64,000 nucleotides of DNA. Source: Aedes albopictus. Taxonomy: Eukaryota; Arthropoda; Insecta; Diptera; Culicidae. Location: the NCBI RefSeq assembly GCF_035046485.1, contig NC_085137.1:129081703-129145702 (forward strand). The letters run 5' to 3'. Position 1 is the stretch's first letter, and the number at the start of each line of letters is the position of its first letter. The position numbers and the translations under genes are program-made. The notes below the pieces were generated by a model, which saw only the letters and a program-made list of their open reading frames with translations, made no database searches and was not told where the DNA came from. Shown here piece by piece: positions 32,434-41,975 of this stretch.

Positions 32434-33138
32434 CCTTCTAAACCATAGGGGGATAAATCTGCTCATCAGACACCCTAACAGGAAGGTTAGGGTAGTGTGG
32501 GGATGAGGCCGTCTTCTACAATGCCGGTAGAAGCCAGGACTACTCTCTCCTCGACCCACTAAAACACATTCCTATGGTCGCCAAACCCTACGTCTCTCCG
32601 GAACCACCAAGAAGGTATTGCTTCAGAGAGGGGCTAGTGCATATCGCACCCTCAAGGTTAGCTGCCGTAGCCTAGCAGCAACGAACATCGATGACTCGCA
32701 CTGGAGAGTCCATCACGATAGCATGCTGGCGCTTAGCCAGTTTCCCGAGTGGTCCTCACCACTCCCTTTGTCCACGGAAGGCGGGCAGGGTCAACCCCGC
32801 CCGCGCCCTACTGCTGAGCGGACATCAAGAACTGATGCCCACATGCAACCCGATCTGACCTGCTGAAGGCAAGGGTATCACTACCCTTCAGGCCTTATCA
32901 GCTGCATCCGTAGGTTGCAGACAGCAGGGTCTCACCTATCCCGACCCTTGCCGGGGACCCCTTTCCAACCGCGGGCTCAGATCCAACCCAGTAGACCGAC
33001 GCCACGACAGCACCGCTACCGGGACTTCCTCTCCGCGGCCACTTAATCGCTGTAAGGGTCGATCTCGACCGCAGGGCACCGGTATGACCTACGAAGCCGA
33101 CTTCGAACCCCTGGACCACCTCTTGTACTGCATCTGGA
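32434..33138 (-). other. R1-clade 3' UTR
   Basis: About 700 bp of GC-rich non-coding sequence lie between the pol stop and the A-tail. The frame at 32898-33299 overlaps the end of pol and shows no domain. Confidence 0.7.
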
Positions 33139-36120
33139 CTAGCCATTCTCCGAGTCCACGCGCCACCTCCTTTGTAGCTCCCAGACGATATGGGTGATAG
33201 CCGTTGAAACGGCATTCCAGCTAATCTCATCCCTACACATCCTCTGGACCAAGTTGTCCGGAGTTGTGTCCTCCCCGCATGTGGCAAGCATGCGGTCACG
33301 CATTGTGCGAAAACGCGGGCACACGAACAAAACGTGTTCCGCCGTTTCCTCTAAACCATTGCACACTGGGCATTCGGGAGAATCCGCATGCCCGAAACGG
33401 TGTAGATACTGTCGGAAGCAACCATGACCTGTAAGGACCTGTGTCAGGTGGAATGAAACTTCCCCATGGCGCCTATTAATCCAACTATCTACCCTCGGTA
33501 TCAACCTATGGGTCCACCTTCCTTTGGTGGAACTGTCCCACGCGCGCTGCCATTTGACCATAGAGGCCATCCTGACAGTCTTGCGTATGCCTCTTGTGCC
33601 GCGCATTTCGAAGCACTCCATATCCTCACTGATAAGAATGCTGATGGGCACCATACCAGTAATGACACAGAGAGCGTCGTGTGACACGGTACGGTACGCG
33701 CTTGCAACCCTCAGACACATAAGCCTGTAAGTACTTTCCAGCTTCCGTCGGTAGCATTCAGTACTTAGCGCGGTACCCCACGCCGGGCCGCCATACCTAA
33801 GTATGGACGTAGCAACACTAGCCAGAAGCTTGCGCTTACTGGCGTACACCGCTGAGCTATTGGACATCATCCGGGACAGTGCCGCAATAGCTGTGGAGGC
33901 TCTTTTACAGGCATAATCGACGTGGCTACCGAAGGTAAGCTTATCGTCGATCATCACGCCCAAGTGCTTGACAGAGCGCTTCGACAGGATAGTGCACTCT
34001 CCTACACTGATCTCCGTCTGCTGCGCCGACTGCATGTTGTTCACAACCGTCACCTCTGTCTTGTGGTGAGCCAGTTCCAGTTTTCTGGACCGCATCCACG
34101 CCTCCACAACCTTGATCGAGTGGTCGGTAGTCAACTTCACCTCCTCGATCGTTTCACCGTAGACTTCGAGCGTAATATCGTCGGCAAATCCGACAATCAC
34201 CACTCCCACTGGGTACTCTAACCTCAACACCTCGTCGTACATGACATTCCATAACACCGGACCCAGGATGGAACCTTGCGGGACTCCTGAGGTTATGTGA
34301 AAGCACTTCCGACCCACCTCCGTGTCGTATACTAGTACGCGATTCTGGAAGTAGCTTCCGAGAATCTTGTACAAGTACTCCGGTATCCCCAGACGCAAGA
34401 GCGCATCAGCAATAGCAGCCCAACTGGCGCTATTAAATGCATTCCTTACATCCAGAGTCACTACCCCGCAAAAGCGAATTCCCCTCCTCTTAGGCTCGAG
34501 TGCTTTCTCGGCGGTTTTTGTAACCGACAAGATAGCGTCTACGGTGGACCTCCCCTTCCTGAAGCCATACTGGTTGCTCGAGAGACCATTTACGCCCTCA
34601 GTGAACTTCAACATTCTATTGAGGATGATCTTTTCGAGCACCTTCCCCGCCGTGTCAATCAAGCATATTGGTCTATATGCCGACGGGTCTCCGGGTGGTT
34701 TCCCCGCCTTTGGCAATAGTACCAGGCTCTGCCTCTTCCAAGCTTCTGGGAAAACTCCCTCGTCCAGGCATTTCTGCATAGCAGACCTGAACATCTCGGG
34801 AGCTTCTGCAATAGCTACTTTTAAGGCCAGGTTCGGAACTCCGTCCGGACCTGGGGCCTTACCTACGCTAAGGGACTTAGCTATCCCCGCAAGTTCCACA
34901 TCGGTGACCTTTTCCTCATCGCCAGCCCCAGTCCCCGGCTGTCCTACGAAAGGAGGCCAAGGACTAGGATCATGACGCGGAAAAAGTCCTCCAATGATCC
35001 CCTCCAACATCTCTGGAGATTGCTCTGTAGGAGTCATCACACCTCTCGTCTTGGCCATAACGATCCTGTAGGCATCACCCCACGGGGTCGTATTGGCACT
35101 CTGACAGAGACCCTCAAAGCAGGCCTTCTTGCTTGCTCTTATCTCGGTCTTGAGCGCGGCTTTTGCAGCGGCGAACACCACCCGCCGTTCGTTTCGCTCT
35201 TCCTCTGATCGTGCTCGCTGCATCCGCCGCCTAGCCCGTAGACAGGCGCGGCGCAGGTCCGCAATCGCGTCGGTCCACCAGTAAGCCGGTGGCCTCCCAT
35301 TTCTAGGGTGGACTCTCCTAGGCATGGTCGCATCACACGCACGTGAGAGCACCGCTACCAGCTCGTCGCCGTCTAAACCGAGTAAGTTTCGCTCACGGCG
35401 GAGCGCTTCCCTAAATACCTCTTCGTCGAAGTATGATGTCTTCCACCTACGAGGGCTTGGCCTTGGCCTAGCCGCCTCTTCTTCTATCCGCTGTCTGCTG
35501 TTGTTGTAGTCGATACTGTAGCGAACCGCCAGGTGGTCGCTGTGAGTGTAGCCATCATCTACTCTCCAGTTCGAACTACTTGTTAGGCCAGGACTACAAA
35601 AGGTCACGTCAATAATTGACTCCGCTCCATTTCGACTATAGGTACTCTTGGTACCGACGTTAGCCAAGTCGACATCTAAGATGGCCAGTGTTTCTAGCAG
35701 GATCTGACCCCGCTGGTTCGTGAAACGGCTTCCCCATTCCACAGCCCAGGCATTAAAGTCACCCGCTATTACCACCGGCCTTCGCCCTGTTAGCACGGTC
35801 GTTAAGCGGTCCAGCATTTGCGTGAACCGCTCGATCGGCCACCGCGGAGGCGCATAACAGCTACAGAAGAAGACCCCGTTTACTTTGGCGACCACGAAGC
35901 CCTCATAGGTAGTAGACACCAACTCCTGCACGGGGTATTTACCCGTCGTCCATATCGCCGCCATTTTCCTGGTCCCATCCGAGGCCCAGTTGCCGTTGCC
36001 GGCGGGTACTCGGTATGGGTCCGAAATGATGGCGATATCCGTCTCCCACTCAGAAACCGCCTGACAAAGCAGTTGCTGAGCCGCATCACAGTGGTTCAGG
36101 TTCAGCTGCGTTACCTGCAC
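33139..36120 (-). CDS. R1-clade ORF2: endonuclease and reverse transcriptase
   Basis: About 993 residues. No ATG is available at the front: the frame opens after a TAA at 36148-36150, the first plausible initiator is GTG at 36120, and the first ATG (residue 53) would remove the conserved N-L-N-H motif. The frame lies -1 to gag with a 37-nt overlap. The endonuclease shows N8, S-D-P-Y-R, G-D-F-N (Asp121/Asn123) and S-D-H (194-196). The polymerase shows G-V-P-Q-G-S-I-L-G-P and F-A-D-D near residue 647. A C-x2-C-x8-H-x4-C cluster is near 920. There is no RNase H, as in R1 itself. All key residues are present. Confidence 0.88.
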   Translation of the reverse strand: MQVTQLNLNHCDAAQQLLCQAVSEWETDIAIISDPYRVPAGNGNWASDGTRKMAAIWTTGKYPVQELVSTTYEGFVVAKVNGVFFCSCYAPPRWPIERFTQMLDRLTTVLTGRRPVVIAGDFNAWAVEWGSRFTNQRGQILLETLAILDVDLANVGTKSTYSRNGAESIIDVTFCSPGLTSSSNWRVDDGYTHSDHLAVRYSIDYNNSRQRIEEEAARPRPSPRRWKTSYFDEEVFREALRRERNLLGLDGDELVAVLSRACDATMPRRVHPRNGRPPAYWWTDAIADLRRACLRARRRMQRARSEEERNERRVVFAAAKAALKTEIRASKKACFEGLCQSANTTPWGDAYRIVMAKTRGVMTPTEQSPEMLEGIIGGLFPRHDPSPWPPFVGQPGTGAGDEEKVTDVELAGIAKSLSVGKAPGPDGVPNLALKVAIAEAPEMFRSAMQKCLDEGVFPEAWKRQSLVLLPKAGKPPGDPSAYRPICLIDTAGKVLEKIILNRMLKFTEGVNGLSSNQYGFRKGRSTVDAILSVTKTAEKALEPKRRGIRFCGVVTLDVRNAFNSASWAAIADALLRLGIPEYLYKILGSYFQNRVLVYDTEVGRKCFHITSGVPQGSILGPVLWNVMYDEVLRLEYPVGVVIVGFADDITLEVYGETIEEVKLTTDHSIKVVEAWMRSRKLELAHHKTEVTVVNNMQSAQQTEISVGECTILSKRSVKHLGVMIDDKLTFGSHVDYACKRASTAIAALSRMMSNSSAVYASKRKLLASVATSILRYGGPAWGTALSTECYRRKLESTYRLMCLRVASAYRTVSHDALCVITGMVPISILISEDMECFEMRGTRGIRKTVRMASMVKWQRAWDSSTKGRWTHRLIPRVDSWINRRHGEVSFHLTQVLTGHGCFRQYLHRFGHADSPECPVCNGLEETAEHVLFVCPRFRTMRDRMLATCGEDTTPDNLVQRMCRDEISWNAVSTAITHIVWELQRRWRVDSENG

Positions 36121-37682
36121 TGTGATTTGTTGCTCACTGCGGCTTTCTTAAAGGCCGGGCACCCTGGACCACCCATCGCATGTCTGTTTTTCGAGGTTTT
36201 CCCGGTACAGATCATGCAGATGGGCGGACTCGTGCAGCTTTGGGCCTTATGACCTTCAGCGCCGCATCGCCTACACAGTTTGCGCCTGTCGGGGCCTTTG
36301 CAGTCCCACGACTTGTGTCCTGGTTCCAGACACCTGAAGCAAACCTCAGGTGGCTCGTGGAATGTCAGGTGACAAACACACCAGCCCACCTTAATACTCC
36401 CTACTTTAACGGACTTTTTAACATCCGCCACAGGTAGCTGAACCAGAGCTATCTGTGTCCCTGCTGGCCCCTTCCGCAGCCTGACGGCTGTGGCGGCCAC
36501 CTGAACATCGCACTGTTGCCGCAGTGCCGTGACGAGCTCTTCCGCTTCGGTGATCTCGTCTAGGTCTTTGACCTTCAGAGTCGCCTCATGCGTAAGAGCC
36601 CTCACCTCCACTCCATCTCCAAGGACCTCTTCTGCCAGCCTCTTGTAGGCGGCGCCCTTGTGATCCTTCTGGCGCTTAAGCTCCAGGATCATTTCGCCCG
36701 TACGAGTACGTCTGATACTGCGTACGTCGGCTCCAAGACCCTCGAGCTTGGCGTCGCCCCTCATCGCCTTCAAGACGTCCGAGTATTTCGACTGTTCGGT
36801 CTTGATGACGATAGCGTCACCTTTTTCGCGCCTGGCACCTGCCTTCCTACGCCTTGGCTTGGCGACCTGCGCTTCTACCTGCGGATTCCCCTTCTTCTTC
36901 CTCTTCCGCTCCACCTTTGTCCAAGGAGGGTCTTCTCCTTGGACCGCCCTGCTCTGTGGCTGCTGAGGGCCCACCATTGGTCGCAACCCCTTGTTCCCAT
37001 CAATCCGAGACGGGCCGGCCTTTTCAGGCCCACCCTTCCCAGTTTTCCGGGAACCCTGGCTGGGGTCCGACTTTCCGGCATAACCACCGGCTTTCGGGGT
37101 TATTATACGCCTGGCCTTGCGGGCACCGCCAGACAGCTCCTCGCCTGACGGCTGCCTCGCCCGCTTCTGCGAATGCTTGTCACGTTTGTCACGAGCATTC
37201 GCTTCTACACTCTTCGGACTACCCGCGAAAGAGAAGGCCTCCGTTTGCGTAAACTTGGACGCTTTCTCCTTTGCGGGTTCCGCCGCTGCCACAGCCAGCA
37301 CCGCGACCGCGTGCTCCTGCTTGGCCTCATCGACTGACGCTCTAAGCCGAAGCAAGGCCGTTTTCAGGTCCTTACTTATATTCGACTTAGTTGTCGCGAA
37401 GTCAATAATTTTGCCAAGCTGCTGCTCAGCTACCTCCAATGCGGGCCGTCCTTTTCCTGCTACTTGGCTGATGGCCCTCAGCAACCACGCTCCGTCCATA
37501 ACCTCCGCCGGCTGGCTTGCCGTGGAGTGGACAGGAGCTCCCACGCTTGAGCTGCGTAAGCAGCTTCCAGCACCTGACTCCTCGCTTCTCCTTGTTGGAG
37601 ACCGCATCAACCCGCTTCTTGCGAAGGGGTTGATCGCACCACTACTACCTGTTGCACTTGTTTTTGAAATTTGTTTACTCAT
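36111..37682 (-). CDS. R1-clade ORF1 (gag-like)
   Basis: 523 residues start at ATG 37682. The N-terminal part is Ser/Arg-rich; a long basic middle (K-R-K-K-K-G-N, R-R-R-K-A-G-A-R-R) is likely RNA-binding or nuclear-targeting. Three zinc knuckles lie at about residues 440-515: C-F-R-C-x4-H-x4-C, C-R-R-C-x4-H-x4-C and a longer-spaced C-M-I-C...H...C. This order is typical of R1-clade gag. The stop TAA (36111-36113) overlaps the pol frame. Confidence 0.9.
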   Translation of the reverse strand: MSKQISKTSATGSSGAINPFARSGLMRSPTRRSEESGAGSCLRSSSVGAPVHSTASQPAEVMDGAWLLRAISQVAGKGRPALEVAEQQLGKIIDFATTKSNISKDLKTALLRLRASVDEAKQEHAVAVLAVAAAEPAKEKASKFTQTEAFSFAGSPKSVEANARDKRDKHSQKRARQPSGEELSGGARKARRIITPKAGGYAGKSDPSQGSRKTGKGGPEKAGPSRIDGNKGLRPMVGPQQPQSRAVQGEDPPWTKVERKRKKKGNPQVEAQVAKPRRRKAGARREKGDAIVIKTEQSKYSDVLKAMRGDAKLEGLGADVRSIRRTRTGEMILELKRQKDHKGAAYKRLAEEVLGDGVEVRALTHEATLKVKDLDEITEAEELVTALRQQCDVQVAATAVRLRKGPAGTQIALVQLPVADVKKSVKVGSIKVGWCVCHLTFHEPPEVCFRCLEPGHKSWDCKGPDRRKLCRRCGAEGHKAQSCTSPPICMICTGKTSKNRHAMGGPGCPAFKKAAVSNKSQCR

Positions 37683-37959
37683 ATTTGATTCCCACGAGTC
37701 GCACGAGAAATAATGTCCACTACGCCAGAGCTCTGCATTAACGCGGTAAGGGACAGCTTACTGTGGGGGGTGCCCAGGTGCCCCACAGGCTCCGTTAAAG
37801 ATCGAGCATCTTTTTCACCCCCTCGATCACTCATTCCTCGGCACGGGTCGCTTGACACCTTGAATTGGGGTTAGTAGTCCTATTCTTAGCCGGCAACTAC
37901 GCGGCTGACTCGCAAGCGGGGGGGTGCGTCAGGCCCCAGGACATCCGTCCCTGCTGCCC
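37683..37959 (-). promoter_or_regulatory. R1-clade 5' UTR, related to the Loa-like 5' UTR
   Basis: Ordered blocks are shared with 39.77-40.08 kb: GAATAG-AC, ACCCC-AATTCA-GGTGT, CGTGCC-AGGAATGA-TG and AACGGAGCCTGTGGG (minus strand). This region should hold the element's internal promoter, but I do not see a clear Inr/DPE pair. Confidence 0.6.
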
Positions 37960-37966
37960 CAGCATG

Positions 37967-39500
37967 TTGGTTCACATGAAGAGGCACATTGGCCAGATGA
38001 ACATCACGGATGTGATGATCGACAATGCTTTCTAAGCATTTCAGAAGAAAAGAGGTCAAACTTATAGGTCTGAAGCTCTTTGCTTCTTCATACGACGCAC
38101 GACCCACTTTCGGAATAAACTTTACAATAATATCCCGCCCGGATTTGGGAATATACCCTGTAGCAAAACAACAAACAAGTAGTTGTTTCAAAACATGTTT
38201 GAAATGATCGAATCCCTTCTGAAGCAAAATAGGATAAATCCCATCGGCCCAGGAGATTTGAAAGGAGCAAAGCTATTAAGTGCCCGTTCAATCCATTCTA
38301 AAGTTATGATACTCCGAGCCGAAGCTAAAGAATCATAGCTACAAGAAAAGACATCAGGTTCATCCGAAGATGTCATATCCACACATCCGGGGAAGTGTGT
38401 ACTGGATAAACATTCCAAAACTTCCTCATCAGAGGAAGTGAAATCACTATTTGGCAAACGAAGTTCGTTCACTTGAAAATCCTTAGATTTTGCAAGGATT
38501 TTGTTCAACCGAATGGCTTCACTCAGACTGGAAACATTTGTACAAAGGTTTTTCCAGCCGGATCGTTCAGCAGACCGAAGAGCTTTCTGGTAGGCCTTGC
38601 GAACCGACCTGAAAGACTCCGATCCAGCAGAACATCGTCTGTTCCAACTCTTTCTACATTGTTTCCTGAGCTTCGCCAGATCAGAGTTCCACCAAGGGGT
38701 TCCTCTTGTGGTCTTCACAGACCGCAGAGGGCAGGCTTCTTCAAAAGCTTCTATGATGAAGGTCGTTGTAGTATCAACGGCATCATCTAAATCACTTGGA
38801 GTGTCAATTGATGGTGAGTATCCATGAAATTTGGCTGCAACCAAATCGGTAAAGAGATCCCAGTTGGTTGACCGGGGATTCCTGAAACGCAAAGTTTGCG
38901 AAGTAACATTCACATGTTCAAACAAGATGTAGCGATGGTCAGATAAAGATTTTTCATCTGACACATGCCAATTGGTCAGCTCGTGACTAATTCTGCTAGA
39001 GCAAAGCGTTATGTCTAACACTTCCTCTCTAGCAGATACCATGAAGGTTGGGCAGTTGCCTATGTTAAATAATCCAAGATCTGTACTACTTAAGTATTCC
39101 ATCAAACTGGAGCCTCTCAAATTGATGTCTGAGATTATTTGGTGAGCATTAGCATCACTACCAACAATTAGCGGAGGGCCTTTTGAAGTGCAGTATGCAA
39201 TGACTTGCTTGAAAGCATCCGTAGGGGATGGTTCATCATGCGGTAAATAAACCGAACAATAGACGTATTTCCTGTTGAGGTTTCCAACAGATACATCGAT
39301 TGTGATAGCACATACATCTCTAGTAGTTAGTTCAAAGATGAGTGTAACAACGATTGCGTTGATGAAAGTAGCAAACACCAGATTCACAAGTAAGGTTCTT
39401 GGACTAACGCCACTTGGGCTGTACCATTTTGCATAAGTCTACAAAGATTGATCATTGCTGTTCTTTTGTGCTGAAGATTGATCTGAGCTATTCTAACCGT
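37967..39500 (-). pseudogene. Loa-like ORF2 N-terminus: endonuclease and start of reverse transcriptase
   Basis: The frame is read from about 39500 (Q-I-N-L-Q-H-K-R-T-A, then V-A-L-V-Q-E-P-Y) through G-S-D-A-N-A-H, N-C-P-T-F, V-L-D-I-T-L-C-S and S-D-H-R-Y. It continues into W-W-N-S-D-L and the early polymerase motif F-R-P-I-S-L-T-S-F-L-L-K-C-L-E. Frames break near 39385 and 38230. It ends at N-Q-H-A, where the R1-clade element has inserted. It is dead by several lesions. Confidence 0.8.
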
Positions 39501-40135
39501 AGCCACTACCCAAACTAGGCAAGATTAAACTCTTAACAATCACAGCACAAAAAAAGAACAGCAACAATAAAGCCAGATCGGTATCGATTTGAGTGCGTCA
39601 AAGGCGAGGATGCACAGAATACACTGTGTGAAACGCATAATGCGAAACCATGTAGGTGAAAATTAAAACTAATTAATAACATCATCATAATCCCGCCCTT
39701 ATTCAGCCTCAAGTATGAGATTGAAGAAGGGCAGCTAATTGTCTCGGAGAAACACAAGGTCCACCGCACTATTGCTCCGGTTAGCGCAGTAAGGGCAAAA
39801 TACTGTGGAGAGTGCCCTGGTACTCCACCCACAGGCTCCGTTTGCGATTGGGTTTTTATAAGAGCCCCCCTAACCATTCATTCCTAGGCACGGTAAGCGT
39901 AAAGCCTCATAACACCATGAATTAGGGGTCACCATATAAGTGTAGAATTAGCATAAGTTAAAATACACATAAATAAAAACAAAAAAAAATAGGGGTCACC
40001 TGATTAGTGAACTCCTACCACTGGAACAGGCGGTCCATAGTGCTATTCTTAACTAGTTGAACCAACCGCTATCTAGGCTGATCGTGAAAAGAAGTTAATA
40101 TTGATGATCAACTTCATACGGGCCCGAAAAGCCGC
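39501..40135 (-). other. Loa-like 5' UTR region
   Basis: No ORF1 with zinc knuckles is seen here; the 39533-39877 frame has no domain. The region carries the blocks shared with the R1-clade 5' UTR and ends where the right direct repeat begins. Confidence 0.6.
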
Positions 40136-40333
40136 ATGCCTACTCTTCAACATCACTCTAGAAGGTGTCGGGGATTCTGGAGTAATTTACATCAGTTAAG
40201 CAAGATGCATCCAAATGCATATAAAATGGCAATATTTTTTTTTTTTAATGCCTGCATTCATTGCAAGGGAACGTCCATAAATTACGTCACGCTTTGAGGG
40301 GGGAGGGGGGCTCAGAAAAGTGTGACGACCCAT
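40136..40333. repeat. Right ~199-bp direct repeat flanking the Loa-like element
   Basis: See 26561-26759. It opens with the RTE scrap encoding C-L-L-F-N-I-T-L-E-G-V and runs into the MITE at 40267. Confidence 0.75.
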
Positions 40334-40424
40334 ACAAAAATTTCAGAGGTCCCATACAGAAAGTGTGACAGAGGGGGGTGAAAATGGTCGTTTTAGCTTG
40401 AGGTAATTTATGGACGTTCCCCAA
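40264..40424. mobile_element. 155-bp palindromic MITE, CAA duplication
   Basis: The element is 40267-40421. GGGAACGTCCATAAATTACG and the complement of GGTAATTTATGGACGTTCCC form the ends. CAA flanks both sides (40264-40266 and 40422-40424). A 3-bp duplication suggests a PIF/Harbinger-type mobiliser, but this is inference. Confidence 0.7.
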
Positions 40425-40500
40425 ATACTTCATTCTAAGTGATAGGGTTTTGACCTCATTTCCGGCACTACAGGTAAACAAAATTGTTCATTTCATTTAT

Positions 40501-41273
40501 TTAGTTAACATCAAATTCATGATAATACTGAATCAACAATTTGCCGCCATAATACTCGATTTGCAGCTGCAGCTCTCTAACGTCGGTCACACTCGCCAGA
40601 TCACGCTCCACCTGGTCCGCCCATCGTGCTCTCTGCGCTCCACGCCTTCTTGTACCAACCGGATGGTTAGCAAACACCAACTTTGCAGGGTTGTTGTCCG
40701 GCATTCTTGCAACATGCCCTGCCCATCGTATCCTTCCGGCTTTGGCCACTTTCTGGATGCTGGGTTCGCCGTAAAGTGCAGCGAGCTCGTGGTTCATCCT
40801 TCTCCGCCACACACCGTTCTCCTGCACGCCGCCGAAGATCGTCCTTAGCACCCGTCGCTCGAAAACTCCGAGTGCTTGCTGGTCCTCCTCGAGCATCGTC
40901 CATGTCTCGTGTCCGTAGAGAACCACCGGTCTTATTAACGTCTTGTACATGGTACATTTGGTGCGGGGGTGAATCTTTTTTGACCGCAGTTTCTTCTGGA
41001 GCCCATAGTAGGCACGACTTCCACTGATGATGCGCCTTCGTATTTCACGGCTCACGTTATTGTCAGCCGTTAGCAAGGAACCGAGGTAGACGAATTCTTC
41101 TACCACCTCGAAAGTATCCCCGTCTATCGTAACATTGCTGCCAAGGCTTGTCCTGTCTCGCTCAGTCCCACCTACCAGCATGTACTTTGTCTTAGCCGCA
41201 TTCACCACCAGTCCGACCTTTGCTGCTTCACGTTTCAGGCGGGTGTACTGTTCTGCCACCGTTCCAAATGTTC
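40501..41273 (-). pseudogene. RTE ORF2 C-terminal half
   Basis: About 255 codons are open from the MITE edge. They include V-V-N-A-A-K-T-K-Y-M, V-E-E-F-V-Y-L-G-S, R-A-Y-Y-G-L-Q-K-K, Y-G-H-E-T-W, W-A-G-H-V-A-R-M and R-W-A-D-Q-V-E-R-D-L. The frame is better preserved than in the 12.5-kb copy, but 5' truncation makes it non-functional. Confidence 0.8.
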
Positions 41274-41572
41274 TACACACTTAAAAAAATCATGTAAATT
41301 TCCGTCACTCTGGATGCACATATTCAAGCAACACATGTGACGTAAATTTAAACGTCCAAGTCACGTAATTTTCTGTCACATTTAACTGAATATTTAGTCA
41401 TATGAAACGTAATGATGCACGATTCACAACTTGTTTACGTCACATCGAACTCAATTTTACAAGAATGACGTATTATTAAGTCAGAAGACCTATAAATTTA
41501 CGTCATCAAATTTTTTACGTTCTGTGCAATAAATTTACGTCACGAGTAATTTTGATTTTTTCGTAGTGTGTA
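41274..41572. mobile_element. 295-bp MITE with TA duplication in the RTE copy
   Basis: The element is 41276-41570, flanked by TA. The ends are CACACTTAAAAAAATCA and the complement of TGATTTTTTCGTAGTGTG. The interior is packed with TTTACGTCA/TGACGTAAA-type motifs in both orientations. Removal leaves the RTE sequence 'ttctagcaataat', which matches the 13.3-kb copy. Confidence 0.8.
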
Positions 41573-41960
41573 GCAATAATATCCATGTCATCCGCAAAAC
41601 AGACAAATTGGCTGGATTTCGTGAAGATCATACCCCGGCTGTTGAGCCCGGCTCGTCGCATAACACCTTCCAGGGCGACGTTGAATAGTAGGCAGGAAAG
41701 TCCATCACCTTGTCGTAGTCCCCGTCGAGATTCAAATGAACTGGATAGTTCACCCGAAATCCTTACGCTGTTCTGCACACCGTCCATCGTTGCTCTTATC
41801 AGTCTAGTCAGCTTCCCGGGAAAGCTGTTCTCGTCCATAATTTTCCATAGCTCTGTGCGGTCGGTACTGTCGTATGCCGCTTTGAAGTCGATGAACAGGT
41901 GATGCGTTGGGACCTGGTATTCACGGCATTTCTGGAGGATTTGCCATACGGTGAAGATCT
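41515..41960 (-). pseudogene. RTE polymerase core fragment
   Basis: F-I-D-F-K-A-A-Y-D-S-T-D, R-R-G-L-R-Q-G-D-G-L-S-C and F-A-D-D-M-D-I-I-A lie above the MITE and join the C-terminal half below it. The first few and last few codons of the frame are non-RTE sequence. Confidence 0.8.
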
Positions 41961-41975
41961 GGTAAACAAAATTGT

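Larger units (their letters stand above)
32412..37966 (-). mobile_element. Complete R1-clade non-LTR retrotransposon
   Basis: The body is 32419-37959 (5.54 kb), flanked by CAGCATG at 32412-32418 and 37960-37966. On the minus strand it has a 277-bp 5' UTR beginning GGGGCAGC, gag (37682-36111), pol (36120-33139), a ~700-bp 3' UTR and an A-tail (seen as a T-run at 32419-32433). Both ORFs are open. It sits in the reverse transcriptase region of the Loa-like element, so it is not at the classical 28S rDNA site. Confidence 0.85.
26760..40135 (-). mobile_element. Loa/Lian-like non-LTR element, decayed, with two large insertions
   Basis: The pieces in minus-strand order are: 5' UTR and endonuclease (40135-37960), reverse transcriptase (32411-31648), and C-terminal RNase H plus 3' UTR (28153-26760). 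Interruptions are the R1-clade element at 32419-37959 and the L1-like insertion at 28154-31575. Without them it is about 4.3 kb. I see no ORF1, so this copy either belongs to a single-ORF type or lost gag. Clade call rests on G-S-D-A-N-A-H, G-C-P-Q-G-G-V-L-S-P, G-F-A-D-D-Y-L-T and the RNase H. Confidence 0.8.
40473..41975 (-). mobile_element. RTE copy, 5'-truncated, with 15-bp duplication
   Basis: The body is 40488-41960, with GGTAAACAAAATTGT at 40473-40487 and 41961-41975. It is the same family as the 12.5-15.9-kb copy and begins within the polymerase domain. It is interrupted by a 295-bp MITE. The 3' tail reads AAATAAATGAAATGAA on the minus strand, a short repeat typical of RTE ends. Confidence 0.8.

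Noticed and set aside
34367..34975. Plus-strand frames of 100-200 codons across 33.9-37.7 kb
   Set aside because: They mirror the intact R1-clade gag and pol on the minus strand; GC-rich coding leaves long antisense frames.
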